A DNA stretch of 11,032 nucleotides from Chitinophagaceae bacterium UBA3961 (GTDB taxonomy: Bacteria; Bacteroidota; Bacteroidia; Chitinophagales; Chitinophagaceae), in assembly GCA_002385265.1 (NCBI GenBank), contig DGDD01000060.1:1-11032 (forward strand). Direction: 5' to 3'. The translations under genes were made by a program, and so were the position numbers. How positions within the stretch are numbered: the stretch's first letter is position 1; each line of letters starts with the position of its first letter. Below the pieces are notes generated by a model. That model saw only the letters and a list, made by a program, of their open reading frames with translations. It made no database searches and had not been told where the DNA came from. This document shows positions 1 through 7,200 of the stretch, in pieces.

Positions 1-1194
1 TGCTACCGTGAATTCAGTGATCTTGATACCTTGTTCTGTAGCGGCTTTCATCAAACTGTATTCTACTTCTTCACCAATTACATGCTCTCCAAAAGCTGAT
101 ATAAAATGTTTTATTCTTCCACTTACCACCAAGCGGTAGGGGTTGGTAGAAACAAAACGTACGGTGTCGCCAATACTGTAGCCCCACAATCCTGCATTGT
201 TATTAATCACGAGCGCATAGTTCTCTCCCACTTTTACTTCGTGCAATTTCAAGCGGCGCGGGTTTTCATTGAATACTTCCGAAGTGGGGATGAATTCAAA
301 GAAAATACCACTATTGGTATTAAGCAGCAAACCTTCGGCTTCTTGACTGTCTTGAAAAGCAATAAAACCCTCTGAAGCAGGAAAAGTTTCTACGTGTGGA
401 ATAAATTTTCCGATGGTATCAAACAATCGTGCTTTGTAGGGTTCAAAATTCACACCTCCGTGAACGATTACTGAAAGATTCGGGAACAGTGCTGCTGCTT
501 TTTTACCGGTTCGTTCTATGAGTCGATCGAAATACATTTGCATCCAAGGTGGAATGCCGCTGATCAGGCGCATGTCTTGTTTCATGGTTTCGTCGATGAT
601 TCGATCTAGTTTCGACTCCCATTCTTCGATGCAATTTGTTTCATAAGAAGGAAGCTGATTGGTACGGAGATAGCCGGGTACATGGTGGTTAACGATTCCA
701 CTGAGGCGTCCGGTAGGGATGCCACCTACTCTGTCGAGTACTGGAGAACCGGATAAAAAGATCATTTTCCCGTCGGTAAACTTGTTGTTCCCTGTTTCTG
801 CGATGTGGCAGAGCAAGGCATTACGGGCGGTGTTGATATGATTTGAGATCGATTCTTTGGAAATGGGGATGTATTTTACGCCGCTGGTTGTACCTGAAGT
901 TTTGGCAAAATAGATGGGTTTCCCCTTCCATAATACATTGTGCTTTCCCTCTTTGATGCGCTCGATGTAAGGCTTGAATTGTTCGTAATCGCGCACGGGC
1001 ACAGCTTGTTGAAAATCAGCGTATTGAGATATTTGATCGAACTTATGATCTTTCCCAAACTCTGTAATTTTGGCTGTTTTGATGAGGTCTTTAAAGATAC
1101 GGTCCTGGTCGGCCAGGGCATTTTCCATATCTTTTTTTACACCTTTATATATATAGCCGGCGAAGGGCTTGGCGAGAAGTGATTTGAATTTCAT
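1..1194 (-). CDS. GH3-family acyl-acid amido synthetase-like protein (3' end outside window)
   Basis: The reading frame opens at an ATG (1194) and stays open for 398 codons to the left edge, so the C-terminus is missing; bacterial GH3 proteins are usually about 500 residues. GH3 proteins belong to the adenylate-forming superfamily: they activate a carboxylic acid with ATP and join it to an amine, as plant GH3 enzymes do with auxin or jasmonate and amino acids. Three nucleotide-binding motifs are visible: the Ser/Thr/Gly loop AKTSGTTSG (residues 97-105), FPASEG around Ser274-Glu275, and GYSIGDTVRF with Asp343. The last visible residues (TEFTVA) match the start of the C-terminal part of the family. 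There is no signal peptide, so it should be cytoplasmic. The substrate in Bacteroidota is not known and I do not assign one. It is divergent from rplU and has its own promoter-like box at 1220-1227. The family call is firm; the reaction is inferred from the family. Confidence 0.9.
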   Translation of the reverse strand, partial: MKFKSLLAKPFAGYIYKGVKKDMENALADQDRIFKDLIKTAKITEFGKDHKFDQISQYADFQQAVPVRDYEQFKPYIERIKEGKHNVLWKGKPIYFAKTSGTTSGVKYIPISKESISNHINTARNALLCHIAETGNNKFTDGKMIFLSGSPVLDRVGGIPTGRLSGIVNHHVPGYLRTNQLPSYETNCIEEWESKLDRIIDETMKQDMRLISGIPPWMQMYFDRLIERTGKKAAALFPNLSVIVHGGVNFEPYKARLFDTIGKFIPHVETFPASEGFIAFQDSQEAEGLLLNTNSGIFFEFIPTSEVFNENPRRLKLHEVKVGENYALVINNNAGLWGYSIGDTVRFVSTNPYRLVVSGRIKHFISAFGEHVIGEEVEYSLMKAATEQGIKITEFTVA

Positions 1195-1219
1195 AATCCT
1201 CTATTCGGGCTTTGAAAGG

Positions 1220-1227
1220 CAAATCTA
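1220..1227 (-). promoter_or_regulatory. Bacteroidota -7 promoter box for the GH3 gene
   Basis: Read on the minus strand this is TAGATTTG, a full match to the Bacteroidota -7 consensus TAnnTTTG. It lies 25 bases upstream of the GH3 ATG, which would give a short leader. No clear TTG -33 element is seen at the expected 17-23 base spacing, so the call rests on the -7 box and its position. Confidence 0.55.
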
Positions 1228-1402
1228 CCCTAAAAAGGGAATACTGCCATCGGTTCGAACCTGTTAAAAATCAATGAAAAACCGTGGAAGGGGCGATTCG
1301 GGTATAAGTGGTGGAAAACCCCGAAATTTGGCGAAATTCAGAGGTGGGGGAAACTCTTCAAAAAAAAGTTGAAAGGAAACTGCATTATGTCTTGGAAAAT
1401 CT

Positions 1403-1410
1403 TACCTTTG
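1403..1410 (+). promoter_or_regulatory. Bacteroidota -7 promoter box for rplU-rpmA
   Basis: TACCTTTG is a full match to TAnnTTTG and ends 22 bases before the rplU ATG, so transcription would start around 1416-1418 with a leader of only about 16 bases. That leaves no room for a structured ribosomal-protein leader of the L21 type downstream of this start. A good -33 TTG at normal spacing is not evident; the nearest upstream TTG (1369-1371) is too far away. Confidence 0.6.
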
Positions 1411-1432
1411 CCGTCCTAATTTTTGGAAAATC

Positions 1433-1735
1433 ATGTTTGCAGTAATTAAAGTGGCCGGTCAGCAATTTAAAGTTGAAAAAGATCAGACTTTATACGTTCC
1501 TCGCGTAAGTGGGAATGCCGGCGATAAAGTAGAATTTGCTGAAGTATTACTGGTTGATGCTGATGGCAAGTTATCAGTAGGCACCCAAGTTAAAGCGGTA
1601 GTTAAAGCTGAGATCCTGGATCAGGTTCAAGGTGATAAGGTTATTGCTTATAAACAAAAGAGAAGAAAAGGTTTCCGTAAGAAGCACGGTCACCGTACTC
1701 ATTATACTAAAATCAAAGTAACTGAGATCGCTTAA
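1433..1735 (+). CDS. rplU: 50S ribosomal protein L21 (bL21)
   Basis: This encodes a 100-residue protein, close to the usual length of about 103. L21 is a large-subunit protein that binds 23S rRNA. The N-terminus MFAVIKVAGQQFKV is the family's typical opening (normally M-Y-A-V-I-xx-G-G-K-Q-Y/F), and the basic C-terminal part with KQKRRKGFRKKHGHR (about 74-88) followed by THYTKIKV is the conserved rRNA-binding segment. The ATG is placed by this N-terminal match. rpmA follows after 34 bases, the conserved rplU-rpmA order in most bacteria, so the two are almost surely co-transcribed from the promoter box at 1403. Nothing unusual is seen in the protein. Confidence 0.98.
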   Translation: MFAVIKVAGQQFKVEKDQTLYVPRVSGNAGDKVEFAEVLLVDADGKLSVGTQVKAVVKAEILDQVQGDKVIAYKQKRRKGFRKKHGHRTHYTKIKVTEIA

Positions 1736-1769
1736 TTGCGACTTCGTCCAACTTAAAAAATCGTAAATC

Positions 1770-2027
1770 ATGGCACATAAGAAAGGGGAAGGTAGTGTAA
1801 AGAACGGCCGCGACTCACAGAGCAAACGTCTTGGAGTTAAGATCTATGGTGGTCAACCTGCTATTTCCGGCAATATCATCGTTCGTCAACGTGGTACTGT
1901 ATATCATCCTGGTAAAAACGTTGGAGTAGGTAAAGATTATACGTTGTTTGCGTTAACAGACGGCGTTGTGGAGTTTAAGAAAACCAAGAACGATAAGACG
2001 GTAGTAAGCGTTTTAGCTGCACAATAA
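1770..2027 (+). CDS. rpmA: 50S ribosomal protein L27 (bL27)
   Basis: This encodes an 85-residue protein of normal length. L27 sits near the peptidyl-transferase centre of the large subunit, and its flexible N-terminus reaches toward the tRNA acceptor ends. The start [16 protein letters not shown] is the family signature and shows no N-terminal extension of the kind that Firmicutes remove by proteolysis. Further conserved stretches are [18 protein letters not shown] (about 31-48) and the [11 protein letters not shown] segment (about 51-61). It is the second gene of the rplU-rpmA operon. Its TAA stop overlaps the first base of the hairpin terminator at 2027-2059, so the transcript ends almost directly after the coding sequence. 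Confidence 0.98.
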   Translation: MAHKKGEGSVKNGRDSQSKRLGVKIYGGQPAISGNIIVRQRGTVYHPGKNVGVGKDYTLFALTDGVVEFKKTKNDKTVVSVLAAQ

Positions 2028-2059
2028 AAAATTTTTTCACAAAATGTGAAAAAATTTTT
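2027..2059 (+). terminator. Rho-independent-type terminator after rpmA
   Basis: There is a perfect inverted repeat with 14-base arms (2027-2040 and 2046-2059) around the loop AAAAT; one more A-T pair can close the loop to three bases. The stem is nearly all A/T, with a CAC/GTG clamp next to the loop, and its right arm ends in TTTTT, so the run of U is part of the stem. It begins on the last base of the rpmA stop codon. On the other strand the structure is similar, but no minus-strand gene ends here. Confidence 0.75.
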
Positions 2060-2087
2060 GACGGTTTGAATTTAGTGTTTATTTTTA
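2057..2087 (+). promoter_or_regulatory. Probable promoter of the H1-like gene
   Basis: TTTG at 2057-2060 and TATTTTTA at 2080-2087 are separated by 19 bases. This fits the Bacteroidota arrangement of a -33 TTTG and a -7 TAnnTTTG, with one mismatch in the -7 box (last base A instead of G). The -33 element overlaps the end of the preceding terminator. It would start transcription near 2094, about 36 bases before the ATG at 2130. Placement is inferred from consensus and spacing only. Confidence 0.45.
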
Positions 2088-2129
2088 CCGCTGTTAAATT
2101 CTATTTACTAACCGTTAAATTTTCAAACA

Positions 2130-2282
2130 ATGGCAACTAAGAAAGCTGCTCCTAAAAAGGCTGCAAAGAAAGCTGCTCCTAAGAAAGCTGCTAAGAAAGC
2201 CGCTCCTAAAAAAGCTGCAAAGAAAGCTGCTCCTAAAAAGGCCGCTAAAAAAGCTGTTAAGAAAGCTGCTAAGAAGAAGTAA
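2130..2282 (+). CDS. Histone H1-like Lys/Ala/Pro-rich DNA-binding peptide
   Basis: The open frame ATG 2130 to TAA 2282 encodes 50 residues: 23 Lys, 20 Ala, 4 Pro, and single Met, Thr and Val. After MATKK it consists of the nine-residue unit KAAPKKAAK repeated about four times, ending in AVKKAAKKK. This composition is that of the tail of eukaryotic histone H1 and of bacterial H1-like proteins (chlamydial Hc2/HctB, Alcaligenes AlgP, Lys-rich HU tails). It has no globular domain and no acidic residue, so it should bind DNA or RNA by charge; a role in compacting the nucleoid is inference. Synonymous codons vary between repeat copies (AAG/AAA, GCT/GCA/GCC), which suggests selection for the protein and not a young DNA repeat. 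It has its own promoter-like element and terminators on both sides, so it is a single-gene unit. Confidence 0.85.
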   Translation: MATKKAAPKKAAKKAAPKKAAKKAAPKKAAKKAAPKKAAKKAVKKAAKKK

Positions 2283-2307
2283 TCTTCGCACTTCAGCTGA
2301 AAATACT

Positions 2308-2342
2308 AAAGTCCTCCACATTGTGGGGGACTTTTATTTTTA
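2308..2342 (+). terminator. Rho-independent terminator after the H1-like gene
   Basis: A GC-containing hairpin with 12-base arms (2308-2319 and 2323-2334) encloses the loop ATT. All positions pair, with one U-G wobble. It is followed by a T-rich tract (TTTTATTTTTAT). It starts 26 bases after the stop of the H1-like gene and 24 bases before the polX ATG, so polX needs its own promoter or read-through. Confidence 0.85.
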
Positions 2343-2366
2343 TCTTGCATTTAAAGTATCCGATTC

Positions 2367-4025
2367 ATGTCGCTCGATAACTACGCCATTGCCGACCAAT
2401 TCTCGCTTCTGAGTAAACTCACCGATATTCATGGAGGCGACTCCTTCAAATCACGCTCCTACGGGGCCGCCGCTTTTACCATAGAAAAACTTCCGCAGCC
2501 ATTGGCGCAGATGAGCGAAAGTGATATGGCTTCTACTCGTGGTATAGGAGCATCTGCCGCTAAGAAAATAATGGAGATCCTAGAAACCGGCAGTCTGTCG
2601 GCTTTGCAAGAACTTATTTCTCAAACGCCACCGGGCGTATTGGAGATGCTTTCAATAAAAGGGCTAGGCCCCAAAAAAATTGCCACCATTTGGAAAGAGA
2701 TGGAAATCGAATCCATCGGAGAACTCTTGTATGCTTGCAATGAGAACCGTCTTTCCATGTTCAAAGGCTTTGGAGAAAAAACACAGAAGAACATCCAAGA
2801 AGGCATTGAATTCTATCTGCAACACCAAGGCAGTTTCTTATACGCAGAAGTAACGGCTTGGTATCCGAACATTGAAGCATATTTGAAGAAGAGTTTTGGC
2901 GCAGATAAAGTAGCCGTTACTGGCGCGTATCGCAACCAAGACCTTACTATGGATGAATTGAGTTTTGTAATTGCAGCAGGTATCGATAAAATAAAACCGG
3001 TCTTTCAAACAGCACAACCTCCTGAAATAGTAGAAGAAACCGACACCTTTATTTTATATAAATTAAAAATAGGGTTGAAGTTGAAACTCTACAGTGCTGT
3101 TTCAAATTTCGGATCAGTATTGTTTGCAACCAGCGGTCATGAAGCGTTTCACCAAGCTTTTGAAAAGCGCTTCCCCATTGTAAAAGAGCAGGAATTTAAC
3201 AGCGAAGAAGACTTGTTCAAGAAAGCAGGCATCTCCCCTATTCTTCCTATACTCAGAAACGATGCGCATTTTATTGATACTCCTACACCAACTTTAATAC
3301 AACCGGGCGATATCAAGGGCATCATTCACTCGCACAGTACTTGGAGCGACGGCATGAACAGCATTGAAGAAATGGCAAAAGCCTGTATAGAACAAGGCTA
3401 TGAATACCTTGTAATCAGCGACCATAGTAAGGCTGCTGCATATGCGGGAGGACTATCGGAAGAAAAAATAAAAGAACAACACAAAGAAGTGGACCGACTC
3501 AACAAAGAACTGGCTCCTTTTAAAATATTCAAAAGCATTGAATGTGACATTCTTGGCGACGGTAGCATGGATTACCGCGATGAAATACTTTCCACCTTCG
3601 ACTTGGTAATTGCATCTGTTCACAGCAACTTAAAAATGAGTGAAGAGAAAGCCATGATGCGTTTGCTTTCTGCTATTCAGAATAAATACACTACCATACT
3701 TGGACACATGACGGGCAGATTGTTGCTCAGTAGAAGTGGCTATCCTGTTGATCACAAAACCATTATTGATGCCTGCGCCGAGTACAATGTGGTGATTGAA
3801 TTAAATGCCCACCCTCGACGACTGGACATTGATTGGAGTTGGATCCCTTATGCCACAGAAAAAGGCGTATTCATTTCCATTGACCCGGATGCTCACGCCA
3901 TTGAAGGCTATCATGATTGTTTATATGGGGTATTAGCAGCTCAAAAAGGAGGCTTAACCAAAGAGCAGAATTTGAGTAGTATGACGAGAGTGCAGTTGGA
4001 GGAGTTTTTGGGGAGAAGAAAGTGA
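2367..4025 (+). CDS. PolX-like protein: HhH + degenerate polymerase core + intact PHP domain
   Basis: This encodes 552 residues; family-X bacterial PolX proteins have about 570. The order is typical: an N-terminal 8-kDa-like region, three helix-hairpin-helix motifs (about 58-72, 97-112 and 132-147, each with a G-x-G turn) that hold DNA, the polymerase fingers/palm (about 155-290), and a C-terminal PHP domain (about 316-550). The PHP metal ligands are all present: His321, His323, Asp328, His353, Glu392, His419, His447, Asp508 and His510, so a metal-dependent 3'-5' exonuclease or phosphoesterase is likely. The polymerase site looks dead. The usual GS motif reads GA (186-187), the usual D-x-D reads E197-L-S199, and no Asp occurs between 227 and 281 where the third carboxylate should be. 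I therefore omit the symbol polX. It probably acts in DNA repair as a nuclease. A weak promoter (TTG 2321, TATCTTG 2341) may precede it. Confidence 0.9.
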   Translation: MSLDNYAIADQFSLLSKLTDIHGGDSFKSRSYGAAAFTIEKLPQPLAQMSESDMASTRGIGASAAKKIMEILETGSLSALQELISQTPPGVLEMLSIKGLGPKKIATIWKEMEIESIGELLYACNENRLSMFKGFGEKTQKNIQEGIEFYLQHQGSFLYAEVTAWYPNIEAYLKKSFGADKVAVTGAYRNQDLTMDELSFVIAAGIDKIKPVFQTAQPPEIVEETDTFILYKLKIGLKLKLYSAVSNFGSVLFATSGHEAFHQAFEKRFPIVKEQEFNSEEDLFKKAGISPILPILRNDAHFIDTPTPTLIQPGDIKGIIHSHSTWSDGMNSIEEMAKACIEQGYEYLVISDHSKAAAYAGGLSEEKIKEQHKEVDRLNKELAPFKIFKSIECDILGDGSMDYRDEILSTFDLVIASVHSNLKMSEEKAMMRLLSAIQNKYTTILGHMTGRLLLSRSGYPVDHKTIIDACAEYNVVIELNAHPRRLDIDWSWIPYATEKGVFISIDPDAHAIEGYHDCLYGVLAAQKGGLTKEQNLSSMTRVQLEEFLGRRK

Positions 4026-4054
4026 TTGTGAGTTCTGTGTACTAGGTGTTAGGT

Positions 4055-4091
4055 GTTAGGCATTAGGCTTTGGGAGTTAGGCATTAGGCTT
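4055..4091. repeat. 16-base direct repeat in the polX-kinase spacer
   Basis: GTTAGGCATTAGGCTT occurs exactly at 4055-4070 and again at 4076-4091, a period of 21 bases, and is preceded by further degenerate GTGTTAGG units from about 4041. It lies 29 bases after the polX stop in the convergent spacer. No hairpin or open frame goes with it; it looks like slippage-type intergenic repeat DNA. Confidence 0.75.
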
Positions 4092-4124
4092 TTTTTATAA
4101 TATACAAGCCATTATCATGGAACA

Positions 4125-4230
4125 AAACTCAAAAACTTATCACTTATAACTTCTTTGAGCTCCTTCTTTAACTCTGTGCAACTTTGTGACATGTATTTAG
4201 AAAAGCGGCGAAGCCGCAAACTCAAAAACT
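4125..4230. repeat. 13-base direct repeat pair, A-rich
   Basis: AAACTCAAAAACT is found at 4125-4137 and 4218-4230, with a related ACTCAACAACTT at about 4244-4255. The intervening bases hold no open frame that looks coding. Together with the GTTAGGC repeat this makes the whole 4026-4259 spacer low in complexity and different from the genes around it. Confidence 0.6.
4199..4217 (-). terminator. Probable terminator of the DUF3667-mazG-kinase operon
   Basis: On the minus strand GCGGC-TTC-GCCGC (4217 down to 4205) forms a five-pair, all-GC stem with a three-base loop, followed by TTTTCTAAAT. It lies 42 bases beyond the stop of the sensor kinase gene. On the plus strand the hairpin is followed by AAA, so it would not work as an intrinsic terminator for polX. 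The T-run is short (four), so efficiency is uncertain. Confidence 0.6.
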
Positions 4231-4259
4231 AAAAAACCGAAAAACTCAACAACTTCTTA

Positions 4260-7200
4260 CTATTCCTTCGTTCTTACAATCGGCAATTTTACAAAGAACA
4301 CGGTTCCCTCGCCCTCATGGGTTTCAAACCAAATGGAGCCTTGAGCGTTCTCAACAATGCCTTTACTCATGGCAAGTCCGAGGCCGGTACCTGAAGTTTT
4401 AGTAGTGAAGTTAGGGGTGAAAATACGGTCGCGAGTATGGGCAGGAATACCTTCGCCATTGTCTTCTACTTCTATGATGATATGCGCATCTTTGATTGAT
4501 TCGCGGATGGTGATTTTTTTCAAATCGCGCGAAGAAGCCGCTTCCACAGCATTCTGCAATAAGTTAGTGAACAAACGATTTAGTTGCGTTTTATCGGCAA
4601 ATACGATCACTCGTTGTGAAATGGGCTGCCATTTGAATTCTGTAGTTTCTGTAGCACTGTAAAGCGCACTGAGCGATTGGAAGATTTCATGCAAATCAAA
4701 CACTTCATTTTTTGGATTCCCAATATTCGCGAACTGAGAGAAGTCGGACGCTATTTTTGATAAGTGATCGATCTGCTCTACCAAGGTTTTGGCAACATTG
4801 GTGGTCATCTCTTTCACGTTAGGAGAATTATTGTCGATTGCTTTTTGTAGGTATTGAATACTTAATTTCATAGGTGTAAGAGGATTCTTGATTTCATGAG
4901 CTACTTGACGGGCCATTTGTCGCCAAGCCCCTTCCCTCTCACTCTTCGCTAAGGCAGCGGCACTTTCTTCCAATTTTTGCACCATCTTATTGTACTCAAT
5001 AACCAATTCCCCAATTTCATCGTTTCTTGTCCAATCAATTTCCTGGTTTTCTTTGCTCAAGTTGATATCACGCATTTTCTGACCAATCAACGTGAACGAA
5101 TACGTGATTCTATTTGTGATGAAGAGCGCTATTGCACCTGCAATTAAAAAGATAAAGGCATTCAAGTTGATCAGGGTTACTAAGAAATTCGAGATTTCTT
5201 GTTTCAATTCACCTTGAGAGCTATAACTTGGCACATTCAGATAAGCGAAAATGGTCCCATCTGCCGTGCGAACCGGATTGTAGATACTGAGAAAGTCTAC
5301 CTTTCCCATTCGCTCTTGCTTCACCGTTTGGATAGCGCTCATTACATGTAGACTGTAATAAGCATCAGGGTTCATTTTATCGCTTAAAACGCCTTTATTA
5401 TAGATCAGAGGCCTCGACGTAACTCTAAGGGTACCTTGAGGATCGTAGAGGTTGATATCGGTACCATGGATCTCGGAGGTTTCCTCCATGAGTTTAGCCA
5501 ATTCTTCGTTCACACCGGCTTCGTACAATGCAAGTCCATCGTTGAAAGTATTGTATTGCTTTAACTTGTTTTCAACCGATTTGATCATGATTTGCATGGT
5601 TCTGCTCAATCGCTCTTGATTGTTCCGGTTGTAGCGATTGATAAAGAACACAATGGTAGCTGCACCAATTACAATGAAGGAAAGCAAACTCACCAATAGG
5701 ATGGTGCTGTGAATTTGAGATTTGATGCTGAACTGAAAATGCTTTTTAAACACGGACCAACGGAATCGACTTCGGATCACCACCGCAGCCATCCAATAAA
5801 GTGCAATAAGCACCAGGAACGTACTGAATAGGTATGCAAACAAGGTAATGGACTCAATAAAAGCATTTCCTTTTTTCGCAATCACCACAATTTTATCGGA
5901 ACTCTTACGGTACCACAATTCTTCGTAATCTCCGTTCTTTCTGGTTTCGAACTCTGTTCTTGGCAACCTTACTCCTTCTAAAGTTGACGGAAATCCGTAT
6001 TCATTGTAATAATCGAGTAGTTTATAATCGGAATATATGGCGTAGCTATAAATACCTGTATTTTCAGGCATCATGTATTCCCTCGCCTGGCGAAATAACT
6101 CCGGTACCAAAGCGTCTCGTTTATATTTCCTAGGATCGGCGATGATGAAGCAATAACCTAGGGTTGCACTGTCCTCAGTAGAGCGAATTTCTCTTTTGAA
6201 AATATATGAATATTGATCGAAGCTTTGTTCAAAATAGCGAAGGTCGGCAATTGAAGTAGGTTTCCCTTGAACATTATAGATGGTGTTCAGGGTATCGTAT
6301 GAAATGGGATCCTCGTTGTACATCGATTGCGGATTCGCCCCTGCTTCAAACATGTACATTCGAGCATCGAATAAGTTAAGGTATGGGCTAAAATTGACGT
6401 TGAGGATGCTATCTTTCAAAAACAGGTTGGTCGATTTGTCTCGGAAACGAAGGTAGTTGTGGGCGAGAAAATCATTGTCTAAATAGGTAAATGCGATACT
6501 CAGCAATCGTTCATTCGAAGGGTCGGCTTGAAGGGAAAGTTTTTCAGCAAATCGTTTGCGTTGTTCAAATTCAATTTTCCTGTTTTCTCCGAAAATAATA
6601 GTGGAGATAGACATAGAGAATACAAACAACCAAAACAAAACATCTGCCACTTGAAAGCTGCTGCTTAATCCGGCAAAATACTCACGTTGCATTAACCAAA
6701 CAAACACCACCAACCAAAGTAGGGTCATTAGGTTTAGCTCCATTAAATCGGAGTTGCCAGAGAAAGTGAGAATTAAAAGTCCAACCGCTCCTATAACGAT
6801 GTAGTTGATATAAGACACCCCATTGCTGAAATACTGAATGTATCTCAACAGCACTTGAGACATTAGAAAATAGGCCAGTCCAAGCGTTGCCAAGGTTCCA
6901 AAGGCTACTGCTGAGTATATATTGAGGCTAAAAACATTGGTAACATTAAAGGAAATTTTCGCATCTGCTACAATCGATTGAATTACTCGCGCAAACAAAA
7001 GAGTGGAAACCACCAATACTATGGTTAATGCTGCAACCAGTAGCCAATTTAACCAAGAAGGCTGTTTGTTTTCAGAAAAGAAGCGCGGAATTCTTCGATT
7101 GATAAAAAATGCTACCCAATAAAAGAGCACAACATTGATGAGCAAATCACCGAGCGATCCGAGTAAATAACTGGAACTATAGATAGCGGGATCAAAAAGT

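Noticed and set aside
106..375. An 89-codon plus-strand frame.
   Set aside because: It lies entirely inside the GH3 gene on the opposite strand, which carries the conserved SEG and GD motifs in this stretch.
1297..1325. Inverted repeat TTCGGG / CCCGAA upstream of rplU as an L21 leader or attenuator.
   Set aside because: The loop is 17 bases and the repeat lies upstream of the likely promoter box at 1403, so it would not be in the transcript.
2115..2321. A 68-codon minus-strand frame across the H1-like gene.
   Set aside because: It is the antisense of the Lys/Ala repeat, giving a Ser/Phe/Leu-rich product; the plus-strand frame has the promoter, terminator and recognisable composition.
4087..4110. 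GGCTT / AAGCC with a T-run as a terminator for the polX-like gene.
   Set aside because: Only five pairs around a 14-base loop, and the T-run falls inside the loop, not after the stem.
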